A stretch of 34,440 nucleotides of DNA, taken from contig URPV01000007.1 in the NCBI GenBank assembly GCA_900549805.1, positions 1 through 34,440 on the forward strand. Direction: 5' to 3'. Position numbers and translations under genes: made by a program. Of this stretch, positions 8,001 through 14,253 are shown piece after piece. Each line of letters starts with the position of its first letter. Positions within the stretch are counted from its first letter, which is position 1. Below the pieces are notes generated by a model that ran no database searches, had not been told where the DNA came from, and saw only the letters and a program-made list of their open reading frames with translations. Source of the stretch: an uncultured Veillonella sp. GTDB taxonomy: Bacteria; Bacillota; Negativicutes; Veillonellales; Veillonellaceae.

Positions 8001-9089
8001 CTAGCGGTCCCGTTCCTTAAATCGTTCATAATCTACACTGTTCAAGCTACTATCTTGGCGTAAGGCCTCCCAACCTCCGCCCTCATCGCCTTGCAAGAGC
8101 TTGGCATAAGCCTGGAGGATATGGGAATAGTTTCGGTTCTTTGAAAGTTCATTCTCTATATCAGCTTGGACCTCTTTCCGCTTACCAATATCCACATAAG
8201 TGAGACCATTTTTGGCATAGACCATACACATTTCATTCTCTGTAGATATAAAGATTATCGTTTGCTCCTTATCAGCTAGTAAATCAACCCAATAGACATT
8301 ACCATCGATTGCCTCTAACAATTGAATCGCAGTCATCGTTGGATCTAAATTGGAATGATAAATATGGTGAGGGCCTTGCGTTTCCGACCGCTGTAACACA
8401 TAAGCCACATCGTGGTCCTCCATGTATTCTTCCATGGTATAGGGAAAGCCTATACCAGATCTAAAGGAATGCCAAGACATATCCGATAGGATGGAGACAG
8501 CTACAATGAAAGCAATGGCCAGAAAAGTCCAACCATAGACCTTGAGTTGAAGGGCACCAGAACTCTGTTTACGTGCCTTCTTACTCAACGCATTAGCCGC
8601 CTGGTCCGCGCAGATTCGAATGGATGAAAGGGGAATTTTCTCGCCCAAGGCATAATCAGATTTTCCCTCATGCCAAGACTCCTTAAAGTATGTATAGGTC
8701 TTTCCATCAACCGTATGTTCATACTCCCAATAGTCTGCTATATCCCCAAAAGAAGCCAAGCTATCGCCTACTACTCGATTAACCTGTTGAACGCCCTGGT
8801 CCACTAGCTTAAAGAATTCTGGTGGATTAGACCGCAAGACAGGATCGGAAAGGGTGGCCTGTTGGCTCTGGTCATTCTCAATGGTCAACCACCGTTTAAA
8901 TCCATTATCAGCGGACTTAAGACCATATTCACACCAGAAATCAGCCCGCAAAATCGAGCCATCTACCAGAGTGGATAACTTATCCTTCAAGGGCTTGCCA
9001 GCCATAAGGTTCTTCTTATAGGCAATTTTTTCTATAATGACATACCGCTTGCCTTGGATTTCTATGACCTCATAGCACTTAAATTCCAC
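8001..9089 (-). CDS. DUF4178-like membrane protein
   Basis: 362 aa. N-terminal soluble region with two beta-rich modules: residues about 1-75 (CEYGL...RWLTIEND) and about 100-165 (DYWEYEHTVDGKTYTY, then ESWHEGKSDYALGEKIP), the latter like the ending of DUF4178 domains. A membrane helix follows (about 188-206), then an extracytoplasmic-looking domain (about 210-345). The start is GTG at 9089 with AGGGGAGGG 7 nt upstream; no ATG near it keeps the N-terminus. First gene of the cluster with DUF350, the Gly/Ser-tailed protein and the GSP-synthase-like ligase. Such DUF4178/DUF350/polyamine-enzyme neighbourhoods are known in other bacteria. Function unproven; the DUF assignment is by motif memory. 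Confidence 0.68.
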   Translation of the reverse strand: MEFKCYEVIEIQGKRYVIIEKIAYKKNLMAGKPLKDKLSTLVDGSILRADFWCEYGLKSADNGFKRWLTIENDQSQQATLSDPVLRSNPPEFFKLVDQGVQQVNRVVGDSLASFGDIADYWEYEHTVDGKTYTYFKESWHEGKSDYALGEKIPLSSIRICADQAANALSKKARKQSSGALQLKVYGWTFLAIAFIVAVSILSDMSWHSFRSGIGFPYTMEEYMEDHDVAYVLQRSETQGPHHIYHSNLDPTMTAIQLLEAIDGNVYWVDLLADKEQTIIFISTENEMCMVYAKNGLTYVDIGKRKEVQADIENELSKNRNYSHILQAYAKLLQGDEGGGWEALRQDSSLNSVDYERFKERDR

Positions 9090-9184
9090 AAATACACCCT
9101 CCCCTCTTAAACAATATAAAATAGCCCAAAACTAGAAGCAGCACTCCCAGCAAAATCTTTTTACAGCTAGGTATATAACACGAC

Positions 9185-9853
9185 CTAACCTGTATAACGG
9201 TCAAGCATATGGCGATTAGATAAGATACAAGTCCGACTAAAGCCTTCTTGCTTGCCCTTAAGAGCTCGACCCGTCGTCTCTTCCACTAAAGCATGGGCCA
9301 CGACAGCAGCATCAATTGGTTCCCAATCCTTAGCAAGGCCCACTCGATTGATAAGACCAAAGGCACGACAGCTGATGACTTCAGCCAATTTAGGTTTAGG
9401 TCGAATGAGACTAGCAGGCCGAGCGATGACAATATGCTTAAATTCCATCTTTTCTACCGCTTCTTCTAGAAACCCCTTCATGGACAGATAGAAGAAGGAA
9501 GAATCAGCGCTCGCCCCAGCAGAGGATACCAAGGCATAGGTATTCACACCCTGATGAGCTGCCATACGAGCCACATTATATTGGTAATCATAGTCAACCC
9601 GCCATTGAGCATCCTTAGAGCCCGCCGCCCTTTTGGACGTTCCCATGGAAGAGAAGAGCACATCCCCTGTCAGCTCCTTAGCCCAATCGTACATGACATC
9701 AAAATCAACTATATGCTCAGTTAATTTAGGCGCTACTATACCTGTAGGTTTACGAACAAAAATGTGGACCTCATCATAGCTTGGATGATCCAATAATTCC
9801 TTCACAATATGAGTACCAACAGCGCCACTTGCGCCAATCACTAAGGCTTTCAT
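9185..9853 (-). CDS. NAD(P)-binding Rossmann-fold protein (atypical SDR)
   Basis: 222 aa. The N-terminus MKALVIGASGAVGTHIVKEL holds the GxxGxxG dinucleotide-binding motif (residues 7-13). It resembles the small NAD(P)H-binding proteins of the NmrA/HTATIP2 (TIP30) type, with a conserved core at DVLFSSMGTSKRAAGSK, then YQYNVARMA and YALVSSAGA (the Ser of the SDR site), and a FLEEAVEKMEFKHIVIARPA segment. It lacks a clear catalytic YxxxK in the usual spacing, so activity as a dehydrogenase is uncertain; such proteins can be redox sensors. It stands alone between trmD and the DUF4178 cluster. Nothing in the sequence indicates its substrate. Confidence 0.8.
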   Translation of the reverse strand: MKALVIGASGAVGTHIVKELLDHPSYDEVHIFVRKPTGIVAPKLTEHIVDFDVMYDWAKELTGDVLFSSMGTSKRAAGSKDAQWRVDYDYQYNVARMAAHQGVNTYALVSSAGASADSSFFYLSMKGFLEEAVEKMEFKHIVIARPASLIRPKPKLAEVISCRAFGLINRVGLAKDWEPIDAAVVAHALVEETTGRALKGKQEGFSRTCILSNRHMLDRYTG

Positions 9854-9948
9854 AAATCGATCTCCTACCTCATATCTAACAAGAGCAAATAGGCCTTAGT
9901 ATCTCCGCCTATTCTCCAGTTTTTTCATGTCTTAACACAGTCTATAAG

Positions 9949-10713
9949 CTATTTATCTTCGCCATCCACAATATGCGTTAAAGCCCCCTCTTCTTGAAGT
10001 TTTTTCAAGGCCTTAGCCTCTTCTTGGGTCAAACCCCTATGCAAGAGGTCTGGCCGGCTAAGCAAAGTTCGCTTGAGGGACTCTTCTAAGCGCCAAGCAT
10101 TAATATTGGCATGGTGACCTGACAAAAGCATATCTGGCACTGCCCACCCCCTATAATCACGAGGTTTAGTATACTGAGGGCACTCTAGAAGCGGTTGATA
10201 AAAAGAATCCTCCTGGGCCCCATTAGCCGCCCCTAGGACGCCGGGAATCATACGGGCTACCGCATCAGCTACTACCATGGCAGGCAGTTCCCCCCCTGTA
10301 AGGACATAGTCACCAATGGAGATGGTTTCATCCACCAAATGCTCTTCCACCCGATAATCTACTCCTTCATAGTGGCCACAAACCAAGACCACTTGGTCGT
10401 AACTAGCCAGTTCTCGGGCCTTTTCTTGGGTAAAAGGTTGGCCCGCAGGTCCCATAAAGATAATCCGACGCTTGATACCAGACTCTTGGGTGATGGATTC
10501 CACCGCTTCAAAAATAGGTGGTGCCATCATAAGCATACCGCCCCCACCCCCATATGGGGTATCATCCACCTGCTTGTGCTTATTATGGGAAAAATCCCTA
10601 GGATTCGTCACCCCCATGTGAAGTTTATCGCTTTCAATAGCCCGTTTGATGATAGAATGATCAAAAAAAGCATCAAAGAACTCCGGAAAGAGAGAAACAA
10701 AATCAATACGCAT
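9949..10713 (-). CDS. trmD: tRNA (guanine-N1-)-methyltransferase TrmD
   Basis: 254 aa, normal for TrmD. The N-terminus MRIDFVSLFPEFFDAFFDHS is typical. Conserved motifs are DDTPYGGGGGMLM, LVCGHYEGVDYRVEE and the knot segment SIGDYVLTGGELPAMVVADA, followed by YRGWAVPDMLLSGHH in the C-terminal tRNA-binding domain. It methylates G37 of tRNAs read from G36G37, using S-adenosylmethionine, and prevents +1 frameshifting. The family motif LSPQG reads MGPAG here. It is separated from rimM by a terminator and has its own upstream TATAAT box, so it is not simply co-transcribed with the rpsP-rimM genes. rplS, its usual downstream partner, is absent from the window. Confidence 0.96.
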   Translation of the reverse strand: MRIDFVSLFPEFFDAFFDHSIIKRAIESDKLHMGVTNPRDFSHNKHKQVDDTPYGGGGGMLMMAPPIFEAVESITQESGIKRRIIFMGPAGQPFTQEKARELASYDQVVLVCGHYEGVDYRVEEHLVDETISIGDYVLTGGELPAMVVADAVARMIPGVLGAANGAQEDSFYQPLLECPQYTKPRDYRGWAVPDMLLSGHHANINAWRLEESLKRTLLSRPDLLHRGLTQEEAKALKKLQEEGALTHIVDGEDK

Positions 10714-10746
10714 AGGGGATTCCTCACACAGTCAAATGTTCAATCA

Positions 10747-10791
10747 ATAGGTATAGGTCAAATCTAAGTATACAAATATACCTATATTATA
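10747..10791 (-). promoter_or_regulatory. Putative trmD promoter with inverted repeat at the start site
   Basis: Minus-strand TATAAT at 10791-10786, about 75 nt before the trmD ATG; no convincing -35. Directly abutting it is a perfect 9-bp inverted repeat, ATAGGTATA (10747-10755) and TATACCTAT (10777-10785), 21 nt apart. Transcription from this -10 would begin within or next to the first arm, so the repeat could be an operator or a 5'-UTR hairpin. Confidence 0.4.
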
Positions 10792-10816
10792 CTACGAACA
10801 AGACCTCTCTATATAT

Positions 10817-10854
10817 AAAAAAACCCTCCTTGGATTAAATCCATTCTGGAGGGT
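10817..10854 (-). terminator. Terminator overlapping the 3' end of rimM
   Basis: Minus-strand stem ACCCTCC (10854-10848) / GGAGGGT (10829-10823) followed by a run of T (10822-10817). The left arm is made of the last rimM codons (DPP), and the stop codon at 10837-10835 lies inside the loop, where a second small stem TGGATT/AATCCA can form. It ends the ylxM-ffh-rpsP-khpA-ylqD-rimM transcript before trmD. Confidence 0.88.
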
Positions 10855-11341
10855 CTACAATAATTTTCTTATTCTCTAAATCAACCTTGATAACAACGCT
10901 AGGAATGTTAGCAAAGAGTTGATCAGCTTGCCCTTCTTGGCTGACTACGTAAACGTCGTTAGCACCAGGCTGCAACACATCAGTCAGGGTCCCCAAATGA
11001 CGGCCCTGGGTGTCCTCTACATCTAGCCCAATGAGGTCAAAGATATAGTAACGTCCTTCTGGTAAGGGTACAAGGTCTTCCCGCTTTACTTGAATTTCCT
11101 TTTTACTATAGAGTTCGGCCCTATTGCGATCAGGAATTTCCTTAAAGGAAGCCAAAATGTATTGTTTGTGAAAACGAGCGGATGTTAAATGGTGGACTTT
11201 ACCATCTATGTAACAGGCATCCATCTCGAGGAACCGATCGGGAAAATCGGTTTGCGGCATAATACGAAGATCACCCCGCACACCGTGCGGGGCAATGATA
11301 ATGCCTATGGTAAACAAGTCTTCCCGGACTCTATTAGCCAC
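10835..11341 (-). CDS. rimM: Ribosome maturation factor RimM
   Basis: 168 aa, normal length. The N-terminal domain opens FTIGIIIAPHGVRGDLRI, the family's TIG-I--PHG--GE signature, and the C-terminal PRC-barrel contains YYIFDLIGLDVEDTQGRHLGTLTDVLQPGANDVY (residues about 100-135) ending in FANIPSVV and IIVDPPEWI. RimM binds S19 and 16S rRNA and assists 30S head assembly. The start is GTG at 11341 with AAAGG 5 nt upstream, overlapping the end of ylqD by 8 nt. The last codons double as the left arm of the operon terminator. Confidence 0.94.
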   Translation of the reverse strand: MANRVREDLFTIGIIIAPHGVRGDLRIMPQTDFPDRFLEMDACYIDGKVHHLTSARFHKQYILASFKEIPDRNRAELYSKKEIQVKREDLVPLPEGRYYIFDLIGLDVEDTQGRHLGTLTDVLQPGANDVYVVSQEGQADQLFANIPSVVIKVDLENKKIIVDPPEWI

Positions 11342-11741
11342 GGAAACCTTTTACTACACCGTCTTCAAGGATGATTTCAGCACCCATGATGTCGTCGAGG
11401 TTATCCCCCACCTTGACAGTGATAACTTGTTCCAACTGACCTTGTGGAATTTCGGCCCCCAAGGTAAGCTCTTTAACTTCTTCCAACTTAGCTGTTACTT
11501 CTGCCTTGAAAGAGTTAGCCCGTTGTTTTTGTTCTTCGATTTGTTCACGAATATGTGCTAGACCGTTTGGATCTAATTTAGCTTGTTCCGTCATCAACCG
11601 TTGGGCTTGAAATTCGATTTGCATCAAATCTTGGTCAACGGTTTGTAAACGTTCTTCTAAATCAGTGATCATACGATCTTTAAGCAATTCAGTGACAACC
11701 GCTTTTACCGCCACAGGGACACGAAGTTTCATTTCTTCCAT
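11334..11741 (-). CDS. ylqD: YlqD family protein
   Basis: About 135 aa from the ATG at 11741 (MEEMKLRVPVAVKAVVTE), chosen because AGGGAGA lies 5-6 nt upstream; an open TTG start at 11759 inside khpA is less likely. The core is a long alpha-helical, probably coiled-coil region (about residues 25-90, rich in Glu, Gln and Lys) followed by a small beta domain with VKVGDNLDDIMGAEIILEDGVV. This matches YlqD, found between khpA (ylqC) and rimM in Bacillus. Function unknown; conserved placement suggests a link to ribosome or RNA work. Confidence 0.82.
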   Translation of the reverse strand: MEEMKLRVPVAVKAVVTELLKDRMITDLEERLQTVDQDLMQIEFQAQRLMTEQAKLDPNGLAHIREQIEEQKQRANSFKAEVTAKLEEVKELTLGAEIPQGQLEQVITVKVGDNLDDIMGAEIILEDGVVKGFRG

Positions 11742-11751
11742 TTTTATCTCC

Positions 11752-11979
11752 CTAGACAATATCTACAGATATCTTCTTGTTCTTCTTGATGGCCGCAGCC
11801 TTAGCAACGGCTCGAATCGCTTGTGCGATACGGCCGCCCTTGCCAATGACCTTACCCTTATCATCTGGCGCTACATGGAGTTCATAGACTACCATATGCC
11901 CCTTATCGACTTCGGTAACCCTAACGGCATCCGGCTGCGTAACTAATGACCGCGCAATTAATGAAATCAAATCTTTCAT
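11752..11979 (-). CDS. khpA: KH-domain RNA-binding protein KhpA (YlqC)
   Basis: 75 aa, a single KH domain. The GXXG-type loop is GKVIGKGGRIAQAIRAV (residues about 42-58) and the protein ends KKISVDIV. KhpA pairs with KhpB/Jag in many Firmicutes and affects cell elongation and small RNA binding. It lies between rpsP (20 nt upstream) and ylqD, the usual place. The first half, MKDLISLIARSLVTQPDAV, is the standard N-terminus, so the start is secure. Confidence 0.93.
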   Translation of the reverse strand: MKDLISLIARSLVTQPDAVRVTEVDKGHMVVYELHVAPDDKGKVIGKGGRIAQAIRAVAKAAAIKKNKKISVDIV

Positions 11980-11999
11980 ATAATCTGCCTTTCAATTAA

Positions 12000-12263
12000 T
12001 TATTTTTTAGCAGCTGCGAATTTAGCCATTACGCCTTCTTGTTTCAACAAAGAACGTACTGTGTCTGTAGGTTGCGCACCTTTACCCAACCAAGCGATAG
12101 CTTTTTCTTCATCGATGGAAACCATAGCTGGGGATTTAGTTGCGTCGTAAGCACCGATTGTGTCAACTGGACGACCTTCGCGTGGAGCACGGGAGTCAGC
12201 AACAACGATACGGTAGAAAGGAGCTTTTTTAGCACCTAAACGAGTCAAACGAATTTTCAACAT
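12000..12263 (-). CDS. rpsP: 30S ribosomal protein bS16
   Basis: 87 aa. It begins MLKIRLTRLGAKKAPFYRIVVADSR with the family's RLKR-G-KK-P-YRIVV pattern, then RDGRPVDTIG-like (REGRPVDTIGAYD), and ends in a short basic Ala/Lys tail. bS16 binds 16S rRNA early in 30S assembly. Its ribosome-binding site, AAGGAGGTGA 7 nt before the ATG, is almost a perfect anti-16S complement and the strongest in the window, as expected for a highly expressed ribosomal gene. A 168-nt structured leader lies between it and ffh. Confidence 0.97.
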   Translation of the reverse strand: MLKIRLTRLGAKKAPFYRIVVADSRAPREGRPVDTIGAYDATKSPAMVSIDEEKAIAWLGKGAQPTDTVRSLLKQEGVMAKFAAAKK

Positions 12264-12431
12264 GTGAGATTCACCTCCTTGAATATTTAGTCCGGGCCCC
12301 TCTCCGACTGAGCAGTGGGCCCTGTGCCTGCGGCACGTATAGTATGGCCTTCCCCCACAAGGTAGGCCATAGATACAGGCATAAAATTGTGCCGTAATGC
12401 CTCCCCCTTCAAGGAAGGGAGGAATTACATC
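12264..12431 (-). other. Structured intergenic leader between ffh and rpsP
   Basis: 168 nt without an ORF, rich in inverted repeats on the minus transcript. Directly after ffh: GTAAT-CCTCCC paired with GGGAGG-ATTAC. Next: TATGGCCT (about 12369-12362) with AGGCCATA (about 12350-12343), bracketed by GGCAC and GTGCC. Then GTGCC-GCA-GGCAC as a tight alternative hairpin, and GGGCCC paired with a second GGGCCC just before the rpsP ribosome-binding site. The middle GTGCC can pair with either flanking GGCAC, so two mutually exclusive folds exist. No T-run follows any stem, so these are not plain terminators. Confidence 0.55.
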
Positions 12432-13781
12432 TTACATGAAAGGTAACTTAGGGAACATGCCCTTTTTGCCGCCCCCTGAAAGTCCCTTAAATTGTTTCAT
12501 CATCTTGCTCATTTCTTCAAATTGCTTGATGAGGCGGTTAACATCTTGCACAGTCATGCCAGACCCCTCAGCAATTCGCTTACGACGTGAGCCATTCAAT
12601 ATTTTGGGATCCTGCCGTTCTGCAGCCGTCATAGATTTGATGATAGCTTCTACGCGGCGCACTTCCTTAGAGTTAAGGTCAAAGTCACCCAATTGATCCT
12701 TGAGTTTCCCCATACCTGGAAGCATACCTAAAATATTGCCAAGAGGACCTAGCTTACGGATTTGGTTCATCTGTGCTAAGAAGTCATCTAAGGTGAATTG
12801 ATTCTTAGCCATCTTCTTGGCCATTTCCCGGGCTTCTTCCTCATCGATGGCTCCCTGAACGGACTCAATCAGGGTCTTAAAGTCGCCTAAGTCCAAGATG
12901 CGAGAGGCCATACGATCAGGATAAAACACATCAAAGCCATCCATTTTTTCGCTAACCCCGGTGAACTTGATAGGAAGTCCAGTTACAGCCTTGATAGACA
13001 AGGCCGCACCACCGCGGGCATCCCCATCCAATTTGGTGAGAATAACGCCATCAACGCCCAATTTTTCATTAAAAGTTTGCGCCGTTGTCACCGCGTCTTG
13101 GCCAATCATGGAATCCACAACCAAGAGGATTTCATGCGGCTTCACTTGCCCCTTGATGCGGGCCAGTTCATCCATGAGAACCTCATCGATAGCCAAGCGT
13201 CCTGCCGTATCGATGATGACTACGTCTTTTAACATGGATGTAGATTGTTCTACAGCCCGTCGTGCAATATCCACCGGATCCGCACCTGGTCGTTCATCTG
13301 CAAAGACAGGGATATCGATTTGCTTGCCCACCACTTGCAATTGCTTAATGGCCGCCGGACGGTATACGTCAGCTGCTACAAGAAGTGGATGTTTACCTTG
13401 CTTACGAAGGTAGACCGCCAACTTACCAGCAGTAGTCGTCTTCCCTGCCCCTTGCAGGCCCACCAACATAATGACTGTTGGCGGTTTGGACGCAATCATA
13501 ATGCGGGACTGGGTCCCACCTAAGAGCTCTGTCAACTCATCGTTAACGATTTTAATAACCGTTTGAGCCGGATTCATGGACCCAAAGACTTCTTCCCCTA
13601 GGGCTTTTTCTTTAACGGCCTTGATAAAATCCTTGGCCACCATAAAGTTTACGTCCGCTTCTAAAAGAGCCGTCCGCACTTGACGACGAGCAAAATTCAC
13701 ATCCTCTTCTGTGATTTTTCCCTTCCCCTTCAAGGAGTCAAAGGCGTTTTGTAGTTTTTCTGTCAAGCTGTCAAAAGCCAT
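12432..13781 (-). CDS. ffh: Signal recognition particle GTPase Ffh
   Basis: 449 aa from the ATG at 13781 (MAFDSLTEKLQNAFDSLKGKGK), the standard Ffh N-terminus; a 16-codon upstream extension overlaps ylxM and is not conserved. NG domain: GLQGAGKTTT P-loop (about residue 108), DTAGRL (about 187), TKLDGDARGGAALS (about 246). The methionine-rich M domain (about 300-449) contains LGPLGNILGMLPGMGKL, the RNA-binding GSRRKRIAEGSG, and a C-terminal MSKMMKQFKG tail. Ffh with 4.5S RNA delivers ribosomes making membrane proteins to FtsY. The gene starts 1 nt after ylxM stops. No SRP RNA was seen in the window. Confidence 0.97.
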   Translation of the reverse strand: MAFDSLTEKLQNAFDSLKGKGKITEEDVNFARRQVRTALLEADVNFMVAKDFIKAVKEKALGEEVFGSMNPAQTVIKIVNDELTELLGGTQSRIMIASKPPTVIMLVGLQGAGKTTTAGKLAVYLRKQGKHPLLVAADVYRPAAIKQLQVVGKQIDIPVFADERPGADPVDIARRAVEQSTSMLKDVVIIDTAGRLAIDEVLMDELARIKGQVKPHEILLVVDSMIGQDAVTTAQTFNEKLGVDGVILTKLDGDARGGAALSIKAVTGLPIKFTGVSEKMDGFDVFYPDRMASRILDLGDFKTLIESVQGAIDEEEAREMAKKMAKNQFTLDDFLAQMNQIRKLGPLGNILGMLPGMGKLKDQLGDFDLNSKEVRRVEAIIKSMTAAERQDPKILNGSRRKRIAEGSGMTVQDVNRLIKQFEEMSKMMKQFKGLSGGGKKGMFPKLPFM

Positions 13782-13782
13782 A

Positions 13783-14106
13783 CTATCCCTCCATTTGCGC
13801 CAACAATTGTTGCATGGCGGCTTTATCAACCACCGTTGCCTCTAGTTCCTGCCGCATCTTGTCGATTAAAGCCTCACGGCGTTCGTAATTCCTAACTAAA
13901 TGCAAGGACTCTTCATATCCATTAAGGATCTGCATGGCTCGCTGTAAATTATCATGCACGGCCTGACGAGACACCCCCAATTGATCAGCAATTTCTGCTA
14001 GGGACATGTCATCCTCATGATGAAGTACTATGCATTGTAGTTGTTTCTCTGTTAATAAGGCGCCATAGAAGTCAATGAGCAGGCTAACCAAAACTCGTTC
14101 TTCCAT
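13783..14106 (-). CDS. ylxM: YlxM-family helix-turn-helix protein, SRP operon
   Basis: 107 aa, normal for UPF0122/YlxM. The N-terminal half has SLLIDFYGALLTEKQLQC and the sigma-70 region-4-like helix-turn-helix SLAEIADQLGVSRQAVHDNL (about residues 38-58), followed by a helical tail. In streptococci YlxM stimulates the SRP GTPases; it is encoded just before ffh in most Firmicutes, as here. First gene of the ffh-rpsP operon. A TATAAT box lies 30 nt upstream at 14141-14136. Confidence 0.93.
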   Translation of the reverse strand: MEERVLVSLLIDFYGALLTEKQLQCIVLHHEDDMSLAEIADQLGVSRQAVHDNLQRAMQILNGYEESLHLVRNYERREALIDKMRQELEATVVDKAAMQQLLAQMEG

Positions 14107-14135
14107 CGTTCCTTCTCTCTATTAAAGTCAAACTA

Positions 14136-14164
14136 ATTATATTTTTCTGACAAGGCAATTTGCT
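14136..14164 (-). promoter_or_regulatory. Putative promoter of ylxM-ffh operon
   Basis: Minus-strand TATAAT at 14141-14136, 30 nt before the ylxM ATG. The -35 region is weak (AGCAAA at 17 nt spacing). The box lies just past the terminator of the copper ATPase gene, so a promoter is expected here. Confidence 0.45.
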
Positions 14165-14181
14165 TTACACCTTATGTTAGC

Positions 14182-14226
14182 AAATAAGAAAAAGACCTGT
14201 CAAGGATTTTCCCTTAACAGGTCTTG
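14182..14226 (-). terminator. Intrinsic terminator after the copper ATPase gene
   Basis: Minus-strand stem AAGACCTGTTAAGG / CCTTGACAGGTCTT (one mismatch) around a short AAA-rich loop, followed by TTTTTCTT. It begins about 28 nt after the ATPase stop and shields ylxM. Confidence 0.9.
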
Positions 14227-14253
14227 AGATAGCTTTATTAACTTATCATTGAT

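Noticed and set aside
12264..12431. 4.5S SRP RNA next to ffh
   Set aside because: The conserved GGAAGG-AGCAGC loop and domain IV stem are absent on both strands.
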